From assembly GCF_022807995.1 (NCBI RefSeq), contig NZ_CP094351.1:56001-120000 (forward strand): a stretch of DNA of 64,000 nt, given 5' to 3'. The notes beneath the pieces were generated by a model, which was not told the origin of the DNA, did no database searches, and saw only the letters and a program-made list of their open reading frames with translations. The stretch comes from Pseudomonas orientalis (GTDB taxonomy: Bacteria > Pseudomonadota > Gammaproteobacteria > Pseudomonadales > Pseudomonadaceae). The position numbers and the translations under genes were made by a program. Shown piece after piece: positions 1-7,991 of the stretch; position 1 is the stretch's first letter; every line of letters begins with the position of its first letter.

Positions 1-590
1 TCAAGAAACTCGCCACGGCCCAGAGCCCGCGTGCGATGTTCATTACCTGCGCCGATTCGCGCATCGTGCCCGAGCTGATTACGCAAAGCTCGCCCGGCGA
101 CCTGTTCGTGACCCGCAACGTGGGTAACGTGGTCCCTCCCTACGGCCAGATGAACGGCGGTGTTTCCACGGCCATCGAATACGCGGTACTCGCCCTGGGC
201 GTACAGCACATCATCGTGTGCGGGCACTCCGATTGCGGCGCCATGCGTGCGGTACTCAATCCCGACAGCCTCGAGAAGATGCCGACGGTCAAGGCCTGGT
301 TGCGTCATGCCGAGGTAGCCAAAACGATGGTTCACGACAACTGCGACTGCGCCAATGAAGGCGAGAGCATGAAGGTGTTGACTGAAGAAAACGTCATCGC
401 CCAGTTGCAGCACTTGCGCACCCACCCTTCCGTGGCTTCGCGCATGGCCAATGGCCAATTGTTTATTCACGGCTGGATCTACAACATCGAGACCAGCGAG
501 ATCCGGGCCTACGACGCGGATCAGTCGGCGTTCCGACCGTTGGGCGGCGAAGGCCCGATTCCATCCGCGACGCCTAAAGCGCGCTTCTAA
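1..590 (+). CDS. Beta-class carbonic anhydrase, 5'-truncated by window edge
   Basis: Interconverts CO2 and bicarbonate in the cytoplasm. The reading frame is open from base 3, so the start lies outside the window and about 195 residues are visible. The beta-class zinc site is complete: CADSR supplies Cys and the Asp/Arg dyad, and CGHSDCGAM supplies His and Cys. The C-terminal GWIYNIETSEIRAYD stretch is typical of bacterial beta enzymes. It lies 85 bases before a SulP transporter on the same strand, a pairing that suggests the transporter moves bicarbonate. The same pair occurs in P. aeruginosa (PA0102-PA0103, from memory). The family is certain; the gene name is left open because several paralogues exist. 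Confidence 0.95.
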   Translation, partial: KKLATAQSPRAMFITCADSRIVPELITQSSPGDLFVTRNVGNVVPPYGQMNGGVSTAIEYAVLALGVQHIIVCGHSDCGAMRAVLNPDSLEKMPTVKAWLRHAEVAKTMVHDNCDCANEGESMKVLTEENVIAQLQHLRTHPSVASRMANGQLFIHGWIYNIETSEIRAYDADQSAFRPLGGEGPIPSATPKARF

Positions 591-675
591 CACACTTCCC
601 TGCCGGGTAATGCGGTGGCTGCCATGGACGCAGCCAGGCTTTACCGCGCCCGGCGAATGCCTCGGGAGAGTCATC

Positions 676-2223
676 ATGCGTGCTGCTCAATTGAAAGCTG
701 TTCTGCCTCGGGAGCTGCTCGCCTCCGTGGTGGTATTCCTGGTCGCCCTGCCCTTGTGCATGGGGATTGCAATCGCGTCCGGCATGCCGCCGGCCAAGGG
801 GTTGATCACCGGCATCATCGGTGGTCTGGTGGTGGGCTGGTTGGCCGGTTCTCCACTGCAAGTCAGCGGTCCGGCAGCGGGCCTGGCGGTGTTGGTGTTC
901 GAGCTGGTGCGCCAGCACGGCATGCTGATGCTGGGGCCTATCCTGCTGCTGGCGGGTTTTCTGCAGTTGGTGGCCGGGCGCCTGCGCCTGGGCTGCTGGT
1001 TCCGCGTGACGGCGCCGGCGGTGGTGTACGGCATGCTCGCGGGGATCGGCGTGCTGATCGTGTTGTCGCAGATCCATGTGATGCTCGACGGTGCGCCCAA
1101 ACCGTCGGGGCTGGATAACCTGGCAGGCTTCCCGGCCGCATTGATCGAAGCGATTCCCACCCTCGGCGGCGGGCTCGGCTGGCAGGCGGGCTTGCTCGGT
1201 GTGTCGACGATGCTGGTGATGTACCTGTGGGATAAATTTCGGCCGCAGAAGCTGCGCTTCGTGCCAGGCGCTCTGCTGGGCGTAGGCCTGGCGACAGTGA
1301 CCAGCCTGGTGCTGGCATTGCAGGTCAAGCGTGTGGAAGTGCCGGAAAACCTGTCCGATGCCATCGATTGGCTGCGTCCCAGCGACCTGCTCAATCTGGC
1401 TGACCCGCAGCTGCTGATCGCCGCATTCGCCGTCGCGTTTATCGCCAGCGCCGAGACGCTGCTGTCCGCCGCAGCAGTCGACCGCATGCACAGTGGGCAG
1501 CGCTCGGATTTCGATAAGGAATTGTCCGCCCAGGGTGTGGGCAACATGCTGTGCGGATTGGTCGGCGCCTTGCCGATGACCGGCGTGATTGTGCGCAGTT
1601 CGGCCAACGTCCAGGCGGGCGCCACTACGCGTTTGTCGGCGATGTTCCATGGGCTGTGGCTGCTGGGCTTCGTGCTGTTGCTGTCGAGCGTGCTGCAGAG
1701 CATCCCGGTGGCGAGCCTGGCGGGCGTGCTGGTGTATACCGGGATCAAGCTGGTGGACGTGAAGGCGTTCAAGGCCTTGGGACGTTATGGTCGGATGCCG
1801 ATGTTCACCTATGCGGCCACGGCGTTGGCGATCATCTTCACCGATCTGCTGACGGGCGTACTGGTGGGCTTCGGACTGACGCTGGTCAAACTGGCCTTCA
1901 AGGCATCACGGCTGAAAGTCAGCCTGATCGATTTGCCCCAGGACGGTGAGATGGAGTTGCGCCTGACCGGTGCGGCGACGTTCCTCAAAGTACCGGCGTT
2001 GACGCAGGTGCTGTCGACCGTGCCGTCGGGCACCACCGTGCATGTACCGCTCAATAACCTGAGTTATATCGACCACTCCTGCCTGGAATTGCTGGAGGAA
2101 TGGGGGCGGGCCAATGCGGCCAAGGGCTCGAAGCTGGTGATCGAAGCGCGTGGTTTGAAGCGTCGGTTGGAAGGTCGGGTAAGGACAACGGTGGGGATTG
2201 GCTCTGCGCCGTCTACTACCTGA
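676..2223 (+). CDS. SulP/SLC26 family anion transporter
   Basis: Inner-membrane anion permease of 515 residues. The ATG at 676 is chosen because the protein then begins MRAAQLKAVLPRELLAS, the usual cytoplasmic lead into the first SulP helix, with a GGGAG ribosome site just upstream. Longer in-frame starts would overlap the carbonic anhydrase gene. About the first 400 residues are a dozen hydrophobic helices with the early PPAKGLITGI loop. The C-terminal ~95 residues are a shortened STAS domain (TVHVPLNNLSYIDHSCLELL). SulP proteins carry sulfate, bicarbonate or other anions. The adjacent carbonic anhydrase favours bicarbonate, but this is inference from context only. A REP doublet follows the stop codon. 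Confidence 0.9.
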   Translation: MRAAQLKAVLPRELLASVVVFLVALPLCMGIAIASGMPPAKGLITGIIGGLVVGWLAGSPLQVSGPAAGLAVLVFELVRQHGMLMLGPILLLAGFLQLVAGRLRLGCWFRVTAPAVVYGMLAGIGVLIVLSQIHVMLDGAPKPSGLDNLAGFPAALIEAIPTLGGGLGWQAGLLGVSTMLVMYLWDKFRPQKLRFVPGALLGVGLATVTSLVLALQVKRVEVPENLSDAIDWLRPSDLLNLADPQLLIAAFAVAFIASAETLLSAAAVDRMHSGQRSDFDKELSAQGVGNMLCGLVGALPMTGVIVRSSANVQAGATTRLSAMFHGLWLLGFVLLLSSVLQSIPVASLAGVLVYTGIKLVDVKAFKALGRYGRMPMFTYAATALAIIFTDLLTGVLVGFGLTLVKLAFKASRLKVSLIDLPQDGEMELRLTGAATFLKVPALTQVLSTVPSGTTVHVPLNNLSYIDHSCLELLEEWGRANAAKGSKLVIEARGLKRRLEGRVRTTVGIGSAPSTT

Positions 2224-2247
2224 TACCTGACGAAACCGGATAAAAAT

Positions 2248-2336
2248 TGTGGGAGGGGGCTTGCCCCCGATAGCGGTGGACCAGTCAAAATGTCTTTGGC
2301 TGACACACTGCTATCGGGGGCAAGCCCCCTCCCACA
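2248..2336. repeat. REPIN, GTGGGAGGGGGCTTGC family, outward type
   Basis: An 89-base inverted pair. The left arm begins GTGGGAGGGGGCTTGC and the right arm is its complement ending GCAAGCCCCCTCCCAC, with about 45 bases between the arms. It lies between the convergent SulP and hypothetical genes, where it could also act as a bidirectional terminator. Same architecture as the copies at 6170, 11934 and 50195. Confidence 0.95.
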
Positions 2337-2360
2337 TTGGAGTTTTATCGGATTCGAGAT

Positions 2361-3008
2361 TCAGGCAGGCTGATCCAGCGCCAGCTCAACGCCCAACTGG
2401 CGCGACAGGCACGGCCAGCGCTTCCACGCGGCCTCTGTGTCGGGGCTTTTGAGCGTTTCGCGATACGCCTCGACCGACTCCAGCGCAAAGCTCTCCTCGT
2501 TCAGCATCTCATCCACCGCCAGGTGCACCGCTTCATCCAGCTGATTGGCGAAGGTTTCACCAATCAGTTGATGGGCAATCAGGTTGGCGACGGTGGTGTC
2601 CGCCGGAATCAGCGGCTGGCCGAAATGCTTGATATACAGATCGTTAACCTCCTCCACCAGACGATGGGCCAGGTAGGCTTCGTCCAGCAGGCCGTCCAGA
2701 CCTTCGTGGCCAGCCAGGATCGCTGGCGGCTGCAGGAAGAAATGCTCGGCAATCTTCAGCACGGGCTTGATCTGGCTTTCGATCCCGGCTTCGCGAGCCA
2801 CGTCATTGGCTGCGTCCAGCAATTCGGGGACGAGGTCGATATACGCGGTGACAAATCGGGTCATGACAATGTTGCGATCTCCGTCAGCCAGGGAAATAGC
2901 CGAATGCAAGTGCGGCAACTGTCTTTCCAGTTGCCGGGCAAGCTGGCCCGTCGTGGCTTCGTGTTGATGGGCACGGGAAATCTGCTCGCGCAATGCGGCG
3001 GTGTTCAT
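2361..3008 (-). CDS. Conserved hypothetical protein, all-helical
   Basis: Predicted 215-residue soluble protein with no signal peptide or membrane helix. I do not recognise a domain. It is rich in Ala, Leu, Glu and Gln with amphipathic helical stretches throughout, for example LLDEAYLAHRLVEEVNDLYIKH. The ATG at 3008 gives a start of MNTAALREQISRAHQHEA; an upstream in-frame ATG at 3083 would add 25 residues of poor quality. It is divergent from the cox operon and convergent with the SulP gene. The equivalent P. aeruginosa gene (PA0104 by position, from memory) is also uncharacterised, so the gene is conserved with the cox cluster. That position is the only clue to function. Confidence 0.75.
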   Translation of the reverse strand: MNTAALREQISRAHQHEATTGQLARQLERQLPHLHSAISLADGDRNIVMTRFVTAYIDLVPELLDAANDVAREAGIESQIKPVLKIAEHFFLQPPAILAGHEGLDGLLDEAYLAHRLVEEVNDLYIKHFGQPLIPADTTVANLIAHQLIGETFANQLDEAVHLAVDEMLNEESFALESVEAYRETLKSPDTEAAWKRWPCLSRQLGVELALDQPA

Positions 3009-3376
3009 GAAGACTCCAGTCATGCAGGCGTAGGAAAAGAGAGAGGATAAGGTAGCTCGTTTATACGAGCGCCTAAGATGCATTTGTCATAATTATTTCA
3101 TGGTTATACGTAGGCGTTATATCGATTTGCCATCGCTCGTCGGATAAACGATTCCGCCGCCTATTTTATTAGGCCTCAAGCGTGCGTTTCCACTCATTTG
3201 TCCCTACACATTGCGGGGTCGCTACGGCTGTCTATACTCGCTTTGTACGCAATTAGCTGATGACGCCCGACTGCAGACGCAGGCGAGGCTTGGCGGTTGT
3301 AAGCAGTCTGGAAGCCGCTCCCTTCGCCGCAGGTGCAAACCGGCGGGATAACAAGAAACATAAAGGGGAAACCGCA
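3009..3376. other. Divergent intergenic region upstream of coxB
   Basis: A 368-base gap between the divergent hypothetical gene and coxB. It is AT-richer than the flanking genes. The best plus-strand promoter match is at 3211-3238 and would give a leader of about 130 bases. I see no convincing protein or structured RNA in it. Confidence 0.6.
3211..3238 (+). promoter_or_regulatory. Candidate sigma-70/RpoS-type promoter for the cox operon
   Basis: TTGCGG at 3211-3216 and TATACT at 3233-3238 are separated by 16 bases, giving a good -10 and a moderate -35. The predicted start is near 3245, about 130 bases before coxB. In P. aeruginosa the aa3 oxidase is reported to be RpoS-dependent, and a TATACT -10 with a poor -35 would fit that. 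Call made by eye. Confidence 0.4.
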
Positions 3377-4504
3377 ATGACGCGACATCCACACGTTTGG
3401 ATGGGCTTACTGTTGTGGTCAATATTCGGCCAGGCCCACGCGGCCTGGACAACGAATATGGCGCCAGGGGCTACTGAAGTCAGTCACGCTGTGTTTGACC
3501 TGCACATGACCATTTTCTGGATTTGTGTGGTGATCGGCATCGTTGTGTTTGGCGCGATGTTCTGGTCGATGATCCTGCACCGCCGTTCCACGGGCCAGGT
3601 AGCCGCCAAGTTCCATGAGAGCACCACCGTAGAAATTCTGTGGACCGTGGTGCCGTTGCTGATCCTGGTGGCTATGGCCATTCCAGCCACCAAGACCCTG
3701 ATCAACATCTACGACAGCAGTGAGTCGGATATCGATATCCAGGTCACCGGCTATCAGTGGAAGTGGCATTACAAATACCTGGGCCAGGACGTGGAGTTCT
3801 TCAGCAACCTGGCCACGCCCGCCGAGCAGATCCATAACCAGGCCACCAAGGGCGAGCATTACCTGCTGGAAGTCGACCAGCCGCTGGTGCTGCCGGTGGG
3901 CGCCAAGGTGCGCTTTCTGGTGACCGCCGCCGACGTGATCCATTCGTGGTGGGTGCCGGCCTTTGCGGTCAAGCGCGACGCCATCCCAGGTTTCGTCAAC
4001 GAAGCCTGGACCCGTGTCGAGAAGCCCGGCATCTATCGCGGCCAGTGCGCCGAGTTGTGCGGCAAGGACCACGGGTTCATGCCCATCGTGGTCGAAGTCA
4101 AATCCCAAGCCGACTACGACAACTGGCTCGGTGAGCGCAAGCAAGAGGCAGCCAAGCTCAAGGAGCTGACCTCCAAGGAGTGGACGCTGGACGAGCTGGT
4201 GGCGCGCGGCGACAAGGTCTACCACACCACCTGCGTGGCCTGTCACCAGGCCGAAGGCCAGGGCCTGCCGCCGATGTTCCCCGCGCTCAAAGGCTCGAAA
4301 ATCGCCACCGGCCCCGCCGCCGATCACCTGAATATTGTCTATCACGGCAAGCCCGGCACCGCGATGGCGGCCTTCGGCAAGCAACTCTCGGAAGTGGACA
4401 TCGCCGCCGTGGTGACCTATGAGCGCAATGCCTGGGGCAATAACAAGGGCGACATGGTCACGCCCAAAGACGTGCTGGCTCTGAAACAGGCGGAAAGCAA
4501 ATGA
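3377..4504 (+). CDS. coxB: Cytochrome c oxidase subunit II with fused cytochrome c domain
   Basis: Subunit II (375 residues) of the aa3-type proton-pumping cytochrome c oxidase. It accepts electrons from cytochrome c through CuA and passes them to subunit I. The ATG at 3377 follows an AAGGGG ribosome site and begins an N-terminal signal (to about residue 22, QAHA-A). Two membrane helices follow. The CuA ligands are visible in CAELCGKDHGFM, with the preceding His in DVIHSWWVP. The C-terminal ~100 residues form a fused class I cytochrome c domain with the haem motif CVACH, as in caa3-like subunits. First gene of the cox cluster, 58 bases before coxA. Confidence 0.97.
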   Translation: MTRHPHVWMGLLLWSIFGQAHAAWTTNMAPGATEVSHAVFDLHMTIFWICVVIGIVVFGAMFWSMILHRRSTGQVAAKFHESTTVEILWTVVPLLILVAMAIPATKTLINIYDSSESDIDIQVTGYQWKWHYKYLGQDVEFFSNLATPAEQIHNQATKGEHYLLEVDQPLVLPVGAKVRFLVTAADVIHSWWVPAFAVKRDAIPGFVNEAWTRVEKPGIYRGQCAELCGKDHGFMPIVVEVKSQADYDNWLGERKQEAAKLKELTSKEWTLDELVARGDKVYHTTCVACHQAEGQGLPPMFPALKGSKIATGPAADHLNIVYHGKPGTAMAAFGKQLSEVDIAAVVTYERNAWGNNKGDMVTPKDVLALKQAESK

Positions 4505-4562
4505 CTAACTTCATTGCAAATGCCCTGAATCGCCCCGCCCACTCGCCTGCAGGAGAACGGCC

Positions 4563-6149
4563 ATGAGCACTGTGATCGATGACCATGGTCACGCCGACCA
4601 CGTCCACGGCCCCGCGAAAGGGCTGATGCGCTGGGTGCTGACCACCAACCACAAGGACATCGGCACGATGTACCTGTGGTTTGCCTTCACCATGTTCCTG
4701 CTGGGCGGTTCTTTCGCCATGGTGATTCGCGCCGAGCTGTTCCAGCCCGGCTTGCAGATCGTGGAGCCGGCGTTCTTCAACCAGATGACCACCATGCACG
4801 GCCTGATCATGGTATTCGGCGCGGTGATGCCGGCCTTTGTCGGCCTGGCCAACTGGATGATCCCGCTGATGATCGGCGCGCCGGACATGGCCCTGCCGCG
4901 CATGAACAACTTCAGCTTCTGGTTGCTGCCGGCGGCGTTCCTGCTGCTGGTGTCGACCCTGTTCAGCCCCGGCGGCGGACCGAATTTCGGCTGGACCTTC
5001 TACGCGCCGCTCTCCACCACCTATGCGCCGGAAAGCGTGACGTTCTTCATCTTTGCGATCCACCTGATGGGCATCAGTTCGATCATGGGCGCGATCAACG
5101 TGGTCGCCACCATCCTCAACCTGCGCGCACCGGGCATGACCCTGATGAAAATGCCGCTGTTCGTGTGGACCTGGCTGATCACCGCGTTCCTGCTGATTGC
5201 GGTAATGCCCGTACTGGCCGGTTGCGTGACCATGATGCTGATGGATATCCACTTCGGCACCAGCTTTTTCAGTGCGTCAGGCGGTGGTGACCCGGTGCTG
5301 TTCCAGCATGTGTTCTGGTTCTTCGGGCACCCTGAGGTGTACATCATGATCCTGCCGGCATTCGGGGCCGTCAGCTCGATCATCCCGACCTTTTCGCGCA
5401 AGCCGTTGTTTGGCTACACCTCGATGGTCTACGCCACGGCGAGCATTGCGTTCCTGTCGTTCATCGTGTGGGCGCACCACATGTTTGTGGTCGGTATTCC
5501 GTTGGTGGGCGAGCTGTTCTTCATGTATGCCACCCTGCTGATTGCGGTGCCTACCGGGGTCAAGGTGTTCAATTGGGTCAGCACCATGTGGCAGGGCTCG
5601 CTGACGTTCGAGACGCCAATGTTGTTTGCGGTGGCCTTCGTGATCCTGTTCACCATCGGCGGCTTTTCCGGGCTGATGCTGGCAATTGCGCCGGCGGACT
5701 TCCAGTACCACGACACCTACTTCGTGGTGGCGCATTTCCATTACGTGCTGGTACCCGGCGCGATCTTCGGCATCTTCGCTTCGGCCTACTACTGGCTGCC
5801 GAAATGGACCGGCCACATGTATGACGAAACCCTGGGCAAGCTGCACTTCTGGCTGTCCTTCGTGGGCATGAACATGGCGTTCTTCCCGATGCACTTCGTG
5901 GGCCTGGCCGGCATGCCGCGCCGGGTGCCGGACTACAACCTGCAGTTCGCCGACTTCAACATGGTGTCCTCGATTGGTGCCTTCATGTTCGGCGCCACGC
6001 AGATCTTCTTCCTGTTTATCGTGATCAAGTGCATTCGCGGCGGCCCCGCCGCACCGGCCAAGCCGTGGGATGGCGCCGAAGGCCTGGAATGGAGCGTGCC
6101 CTCGCCCGCGCCGTACCACACCTTCACCACGCCGCCGGAGGTCAAATGA
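4563..6149 (+). CDS. coxA: Cytochrome c oxidase subunit I (aa3 type)
   Basis: Catalytic subunit, 528 residues and about 12 membrane helices. It reduces O2 at the haem a3-CuB site and pumps protons. Ligands are visible: the haem a His in MTTMHGLIMVFG, the CuB His and crosslinked Tyr in GHPEVYIMILP, the CuB His pair in WAHHMFVVG, and the haem a3/a His residues in VVAHFHYVLVPG. The D-channel region (GLANWMIPLMIGAPDMALPRMN) is present. Length is normal for the family. The stop TGA overlaps an ATG (ATGA at 6146-6149) that should be the start of the next cistron but opens into a REP doublet instead. Confidence 0.98.
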   Translation: MSTVIDDHGHADHVHGPAKGLMRWVLTTNHKDIGTMYLWFAFTMFLLGGSFAMVIRAELFQPGLQIVEPAFFNQMTTMHGLIMVFGAVMPAFVGLANWMIPLMIGAPDMALPRMNNFSFWLLPAAFLLLVSTLFSPGGGPNFGWTFYAPLSTTYAPESVTFFIFAIHLMGISSIMGAINVVATILNLRAPGMTLMKMPLFVWTWLITAFLLIAVMPVLAGCVTMMLMDIHFGTSFFSASGGGDPVLFQHVFWFFGHPEVYIMILPAFGAVSSIIPTFSRKPLFGYTSMVYATASIAFLSFIVWAHHMFVVGIPLVGELFFMYATLLIAVPTGVKVFNWVSTMWQGSLTFETPMLFAVAFVILFTIGGFSGLMLAIAPADFQYHDTYFVVAHFHYVLVPGAIFGIFASAYYWLPKWTGHMYDETLGKLHFWLSFVGMNMAFFPMHFVGLAGMPRRVPDYNLQFADFNMVSSIGAFMFGATQIFFLFIVIKCIRGGPAAPAKPWDGAEGLEWSVPSPAPYHTFTTPPEVK

Positions 6150-6283
6150 ACAGCCTTGCGCAAACCCACTGTGGGAGGGGGCTTGCCCCCGATAGCTATC
6201 TCACAGCCAATGACAGTGTCGACTGGTACACCGCCATCGGGGGCAAGCCCCCTCCCACATTAGTGTGTGGCCATCATGGCTGA
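6146..6283 (+). CDS. REPIN-derived mini-ORF coupled to coxA, overlapping the ctaG start
   Basis: An ATG at 6146 overlaps the coxA stop as ATGA and has a strong GGAGG ribosome site at 6137-6141. The frame runs through the whole REP doublet and stops at 6283, just past the ctaG ATG at 6276. The encoded 45 residues (MNSLAQTHCGRGLAPD at the start) are mostly REP translation, so a functional peptide is unlikely. The arrangement could keep ribosomes on the message through the inserted repeat and couple coxA translation to ctaG. Alternatively, the ATG is the old ctaG start, displaced by the insertion. Both are inference. Confidence 0.3.
   Translation: MNSLAQTHCGRGLAPDSYLTANDSVDWYTAIGGKPPPTLVCGHHG
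6170..6259. repeat. REPIN inside the cox operon, between coxA and ctaG
   Basis: A 90-base inverted pair of the GTGGGAGGGGGCTTGC family, outward type. It ends 16 bases before the ctaG ATG, so it occupies the place of the normal ribosome-binding region. Unlike the other copies in the window, it lies between co-directional genes of one operon. Confidence 0.95.
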
Positions 6284-6827
6284 CTCCGTGCCTCTCAAAC
6301 GCCTGGTCACACGCCTGCTCATTCTGGTGCTGGCCATGTTCGCCTTTGGCTTCGCCCTGGTGCCGATTTACGACGTGATGTGCAAGGCGTTCGGTATCAA
6401 CGGCAAGACCGGCGGGCAATACGAGGGCGAGCAGGTCGTCGACCCGTCGCGCCAGGTGCGTGTGCAGTTTTTGTCCACCAACGCCATCGATATGGTCTGG
6501 GATTTCCATGCCAAGGCCGACGAAGTCGTGGTCAATCCGGGCGCTGTGACCGAGATGCTGTTTGTGGCCTACAACCCCACCGACAAACCGATGACCGCCC
6601 AGGCGGTGCCAAGCATTTCCCCGGCCGAAGCGGCGATGTATTTCCACAAGACCGAGTGCTTTTGCTTCACCCAGCAAGTGCTGCAGCCGGGCGAGCGTAT
6701 CGAGATGCCGGTGCGCTTTATCGTCGATCGCGCGATGCCCAGGGATGTGAAGCACTTGACCCTGGCCTACACGCTGTTCGATATCACCGCACGCCAGCCG
6801 CCCGGGGCGGCCCGCAGCGGCGGCTAG
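6276..6827 (+). CDS. ctaG: Cytochrome c oxidase assembly factor CtaG/Cox11
   Basis: Copper chaperone that inserts CuB into subunit I, 183 residues from the ATG at 6276. One membrane helix near residues 10-30 (LLILVLAMFAFGFALVPIYD) is followed by an immunoglobulin-like periplasmic domain carrying the copper motif ECFCFTQQ. A GTG at 6267 would add three residues. Neither start has a clear ribosome site because a REP doublet ends just upstream, so translation may depend on coupling from the overlapping frame that begins at 6146. Sequence after residue 10 is normal for the family and is not frameshifted. Confidence 0.93.
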   Translation: MADSVPLKRLVTRLLILVLAMFAFGFALVPIYDVMCKAFGINGKTGGQYEGEQVVDPSRQVRVQFLSTNAIDMVWDFHAKADEVVVNPGAVTEMLFVAYNPTDKPMTAQAVPSISPAEAAMYFHKTECFCFTQQVLQPGERIEMPVRFIVDRAMPRDVKHLTLAYTLFDITARQPPGAARSGG

Positions 6828-6862
6828 CTACTGTTTGCCCGCTCAATCAGGAGAGCGAATAC

Positions 6863-7750
6863 ATGTCGACTCATGATACGTACTACGTACCGGCGCAAAG
6901 CAAATGGCCGATAATTGCCACGATTGGCCTGTTGGTCACCGTGTATGGACTGGCCGTGTGGTTCAACGACCTCAAGGCGCTACGCCCGGAATCCCACGGC
7001 CCGTGGATCTTTTTCGTCGGCGGTCTGTTGCTGGCCTACATGCTGTTCGGCTGGTTCGGCGCAGTGATCAAGGAAAGCCGTGCCGGTTTATACAGTGCGC
7101 AAATGGACCGTTCGTTCCGGTGGGGCATGAGCTGGTTCATTTTTTCCGAAGTGATGTTCTTCATCGCGTTCTTCGGCGCGCTGTTTTACGTGCGCACCTG
7201 GTCGGGGCCATGGTTGGCGGGCGAGGGGCCCAAGGGCATCGCGCATATGCTGTGGCCCAATTTCGAGTTCGCCTGGCCTTTGCTGAACAACCCGGACCCC
7301 AAGCTGTACCCGGCGCCCAAAGGCACCATCAGCCCGTGGGGCCTGCCGCTGGTCAACACCATCCTGCTGGTGAGCTCCAGCGTGACCATCACCATTGCCC
7401 ACCATGCCCTGCGCAAAGGGCATCGCGGCGCGCTGAAGCTCTGGCTGGCGCTGACCGTGCTGCTGGGCCTGGCGTTTCTCGGGTTCCAGGCCGAGGAATA
7501 CATCCACGCCTATAAAGAGTTGGGCCTGACGCTGGGGTCGGGCGTGTACGGCGCGACGTTTTTCATGCTCACCGGGTTTCACGGCGCCCACGTGACCATC
7601 GGCACGATCATTCTGTTTGTGATGCTGATGCGCATCCTTAAGGGGCATTTCAATGCCGAGCACCAGTTCGGTTTCGAGGCGGCCAGTTGGTATTGGCACT
7701 TCGTGGATGTGGTGTGGATCGGGCTGTTTTTCTTTGTGTATGTGCTGTGA
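6863..7750 (+). CDS. coxC: Cytochrome c oxidase subunit III
   Basis: Subunit III (295 residues, about seven membrane helices), which stabilises the proton-pumping oxidase. The ATG at 6863 follows AGGAGAG. Characteristic segments are SWFIFSEVMFFIAFFGALFYVRTW, FLGFQAEEYIHAY, FFMLTGFHGAHVTIG and the terminal WHFVDVVWIGLFFFVYVL, which include the conserved Glu and His positions of the family. It has the long insertion between helices III and IV (GPKGIAHMLWPNFE) usual for Pseudomonas. It is followed immediately by an opposite-strand DUF2909 gene. Confidence 0.97.
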   Translation: MSTHDTYYVPAQSKWPIIATIGLLVTVYGLAVWFNDLKALRPESHGPWIFFVGGLLLAYMLFGWFGAVIKESRAGLYSAQMDRSFRWGMSWFIFSEVMFFIAFFGALFYVRTWSGPWLAGEGPKGIAHMLWPNFEFAWPLLNNPDPKLYPAPKGTISPWGLPLVNTILLVSSSVTITIAHHALRKGHRGALKLWLALTVLLGLAFLGFQAEEYIHAYKELGLTLGSGVYGATFFMLTGFHGAHVTIGTIILFVMLMRILKGHFNAEHQFGFEAASWYWHFVDVVWIGLFFFVYVL

Positions 7751-7756
7751 GCCGTT

Positions 7757-7960
7757 CTACCACGGCGCATGCGAGACCAACTGGCCGCTGAAAAAGCCCC
7801 AGGCGATCAGCCCCACGGTGATTGCGGCCAACACCACACGTACGGTCAGGGCAGTGACGAGGCGGTTGGAATGTCCCGCGTCCTTGACCAGAAAGAACAA
7901 GCCACTGAACAGGCTCGCAACGGTCGCGATCAGCATCAGGGCAATGGCGGCTTTGAGCAT
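7757..7960 (-). CDS. DUF2909 twin-transmembrane small protein
   Basis: A 67-residue membrane protein with two hydrophobic helices (about residues 3-25 and 38-58: MLKAAIALMLIATVASLFSG, then VVLAAITVGLIAWGFF). It matches the DUF2909 family, found beside oxidase assembly genes. It is encoded against the cox operon, between coxC and the SURF1 gene, a placement I also recall for P. aeruginosa PA0109. Its promoter must lie inside or opposite the SURF1 start. Function is unknown; context suggests a small accessory of oxidase assembly. Confidence 0.85.
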   Translation of the reverse strand: MLKAAIALMLIATVASLFSGLFFLVKDAGHSNRLVTALTVRVVLAAITVGLIAWGFFSGQLVSHAPW

Positions 7961-7991
7961 GGTCTGGCTCCGGGCTGTAGGGAGAGGGGCA

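Noticed and set aside
574..1650. A 358-codon antisense frame across the SulP gene
   Set aside because: Repetitive His/Gln/Arg content and lies wholly opposite a clear transporter.
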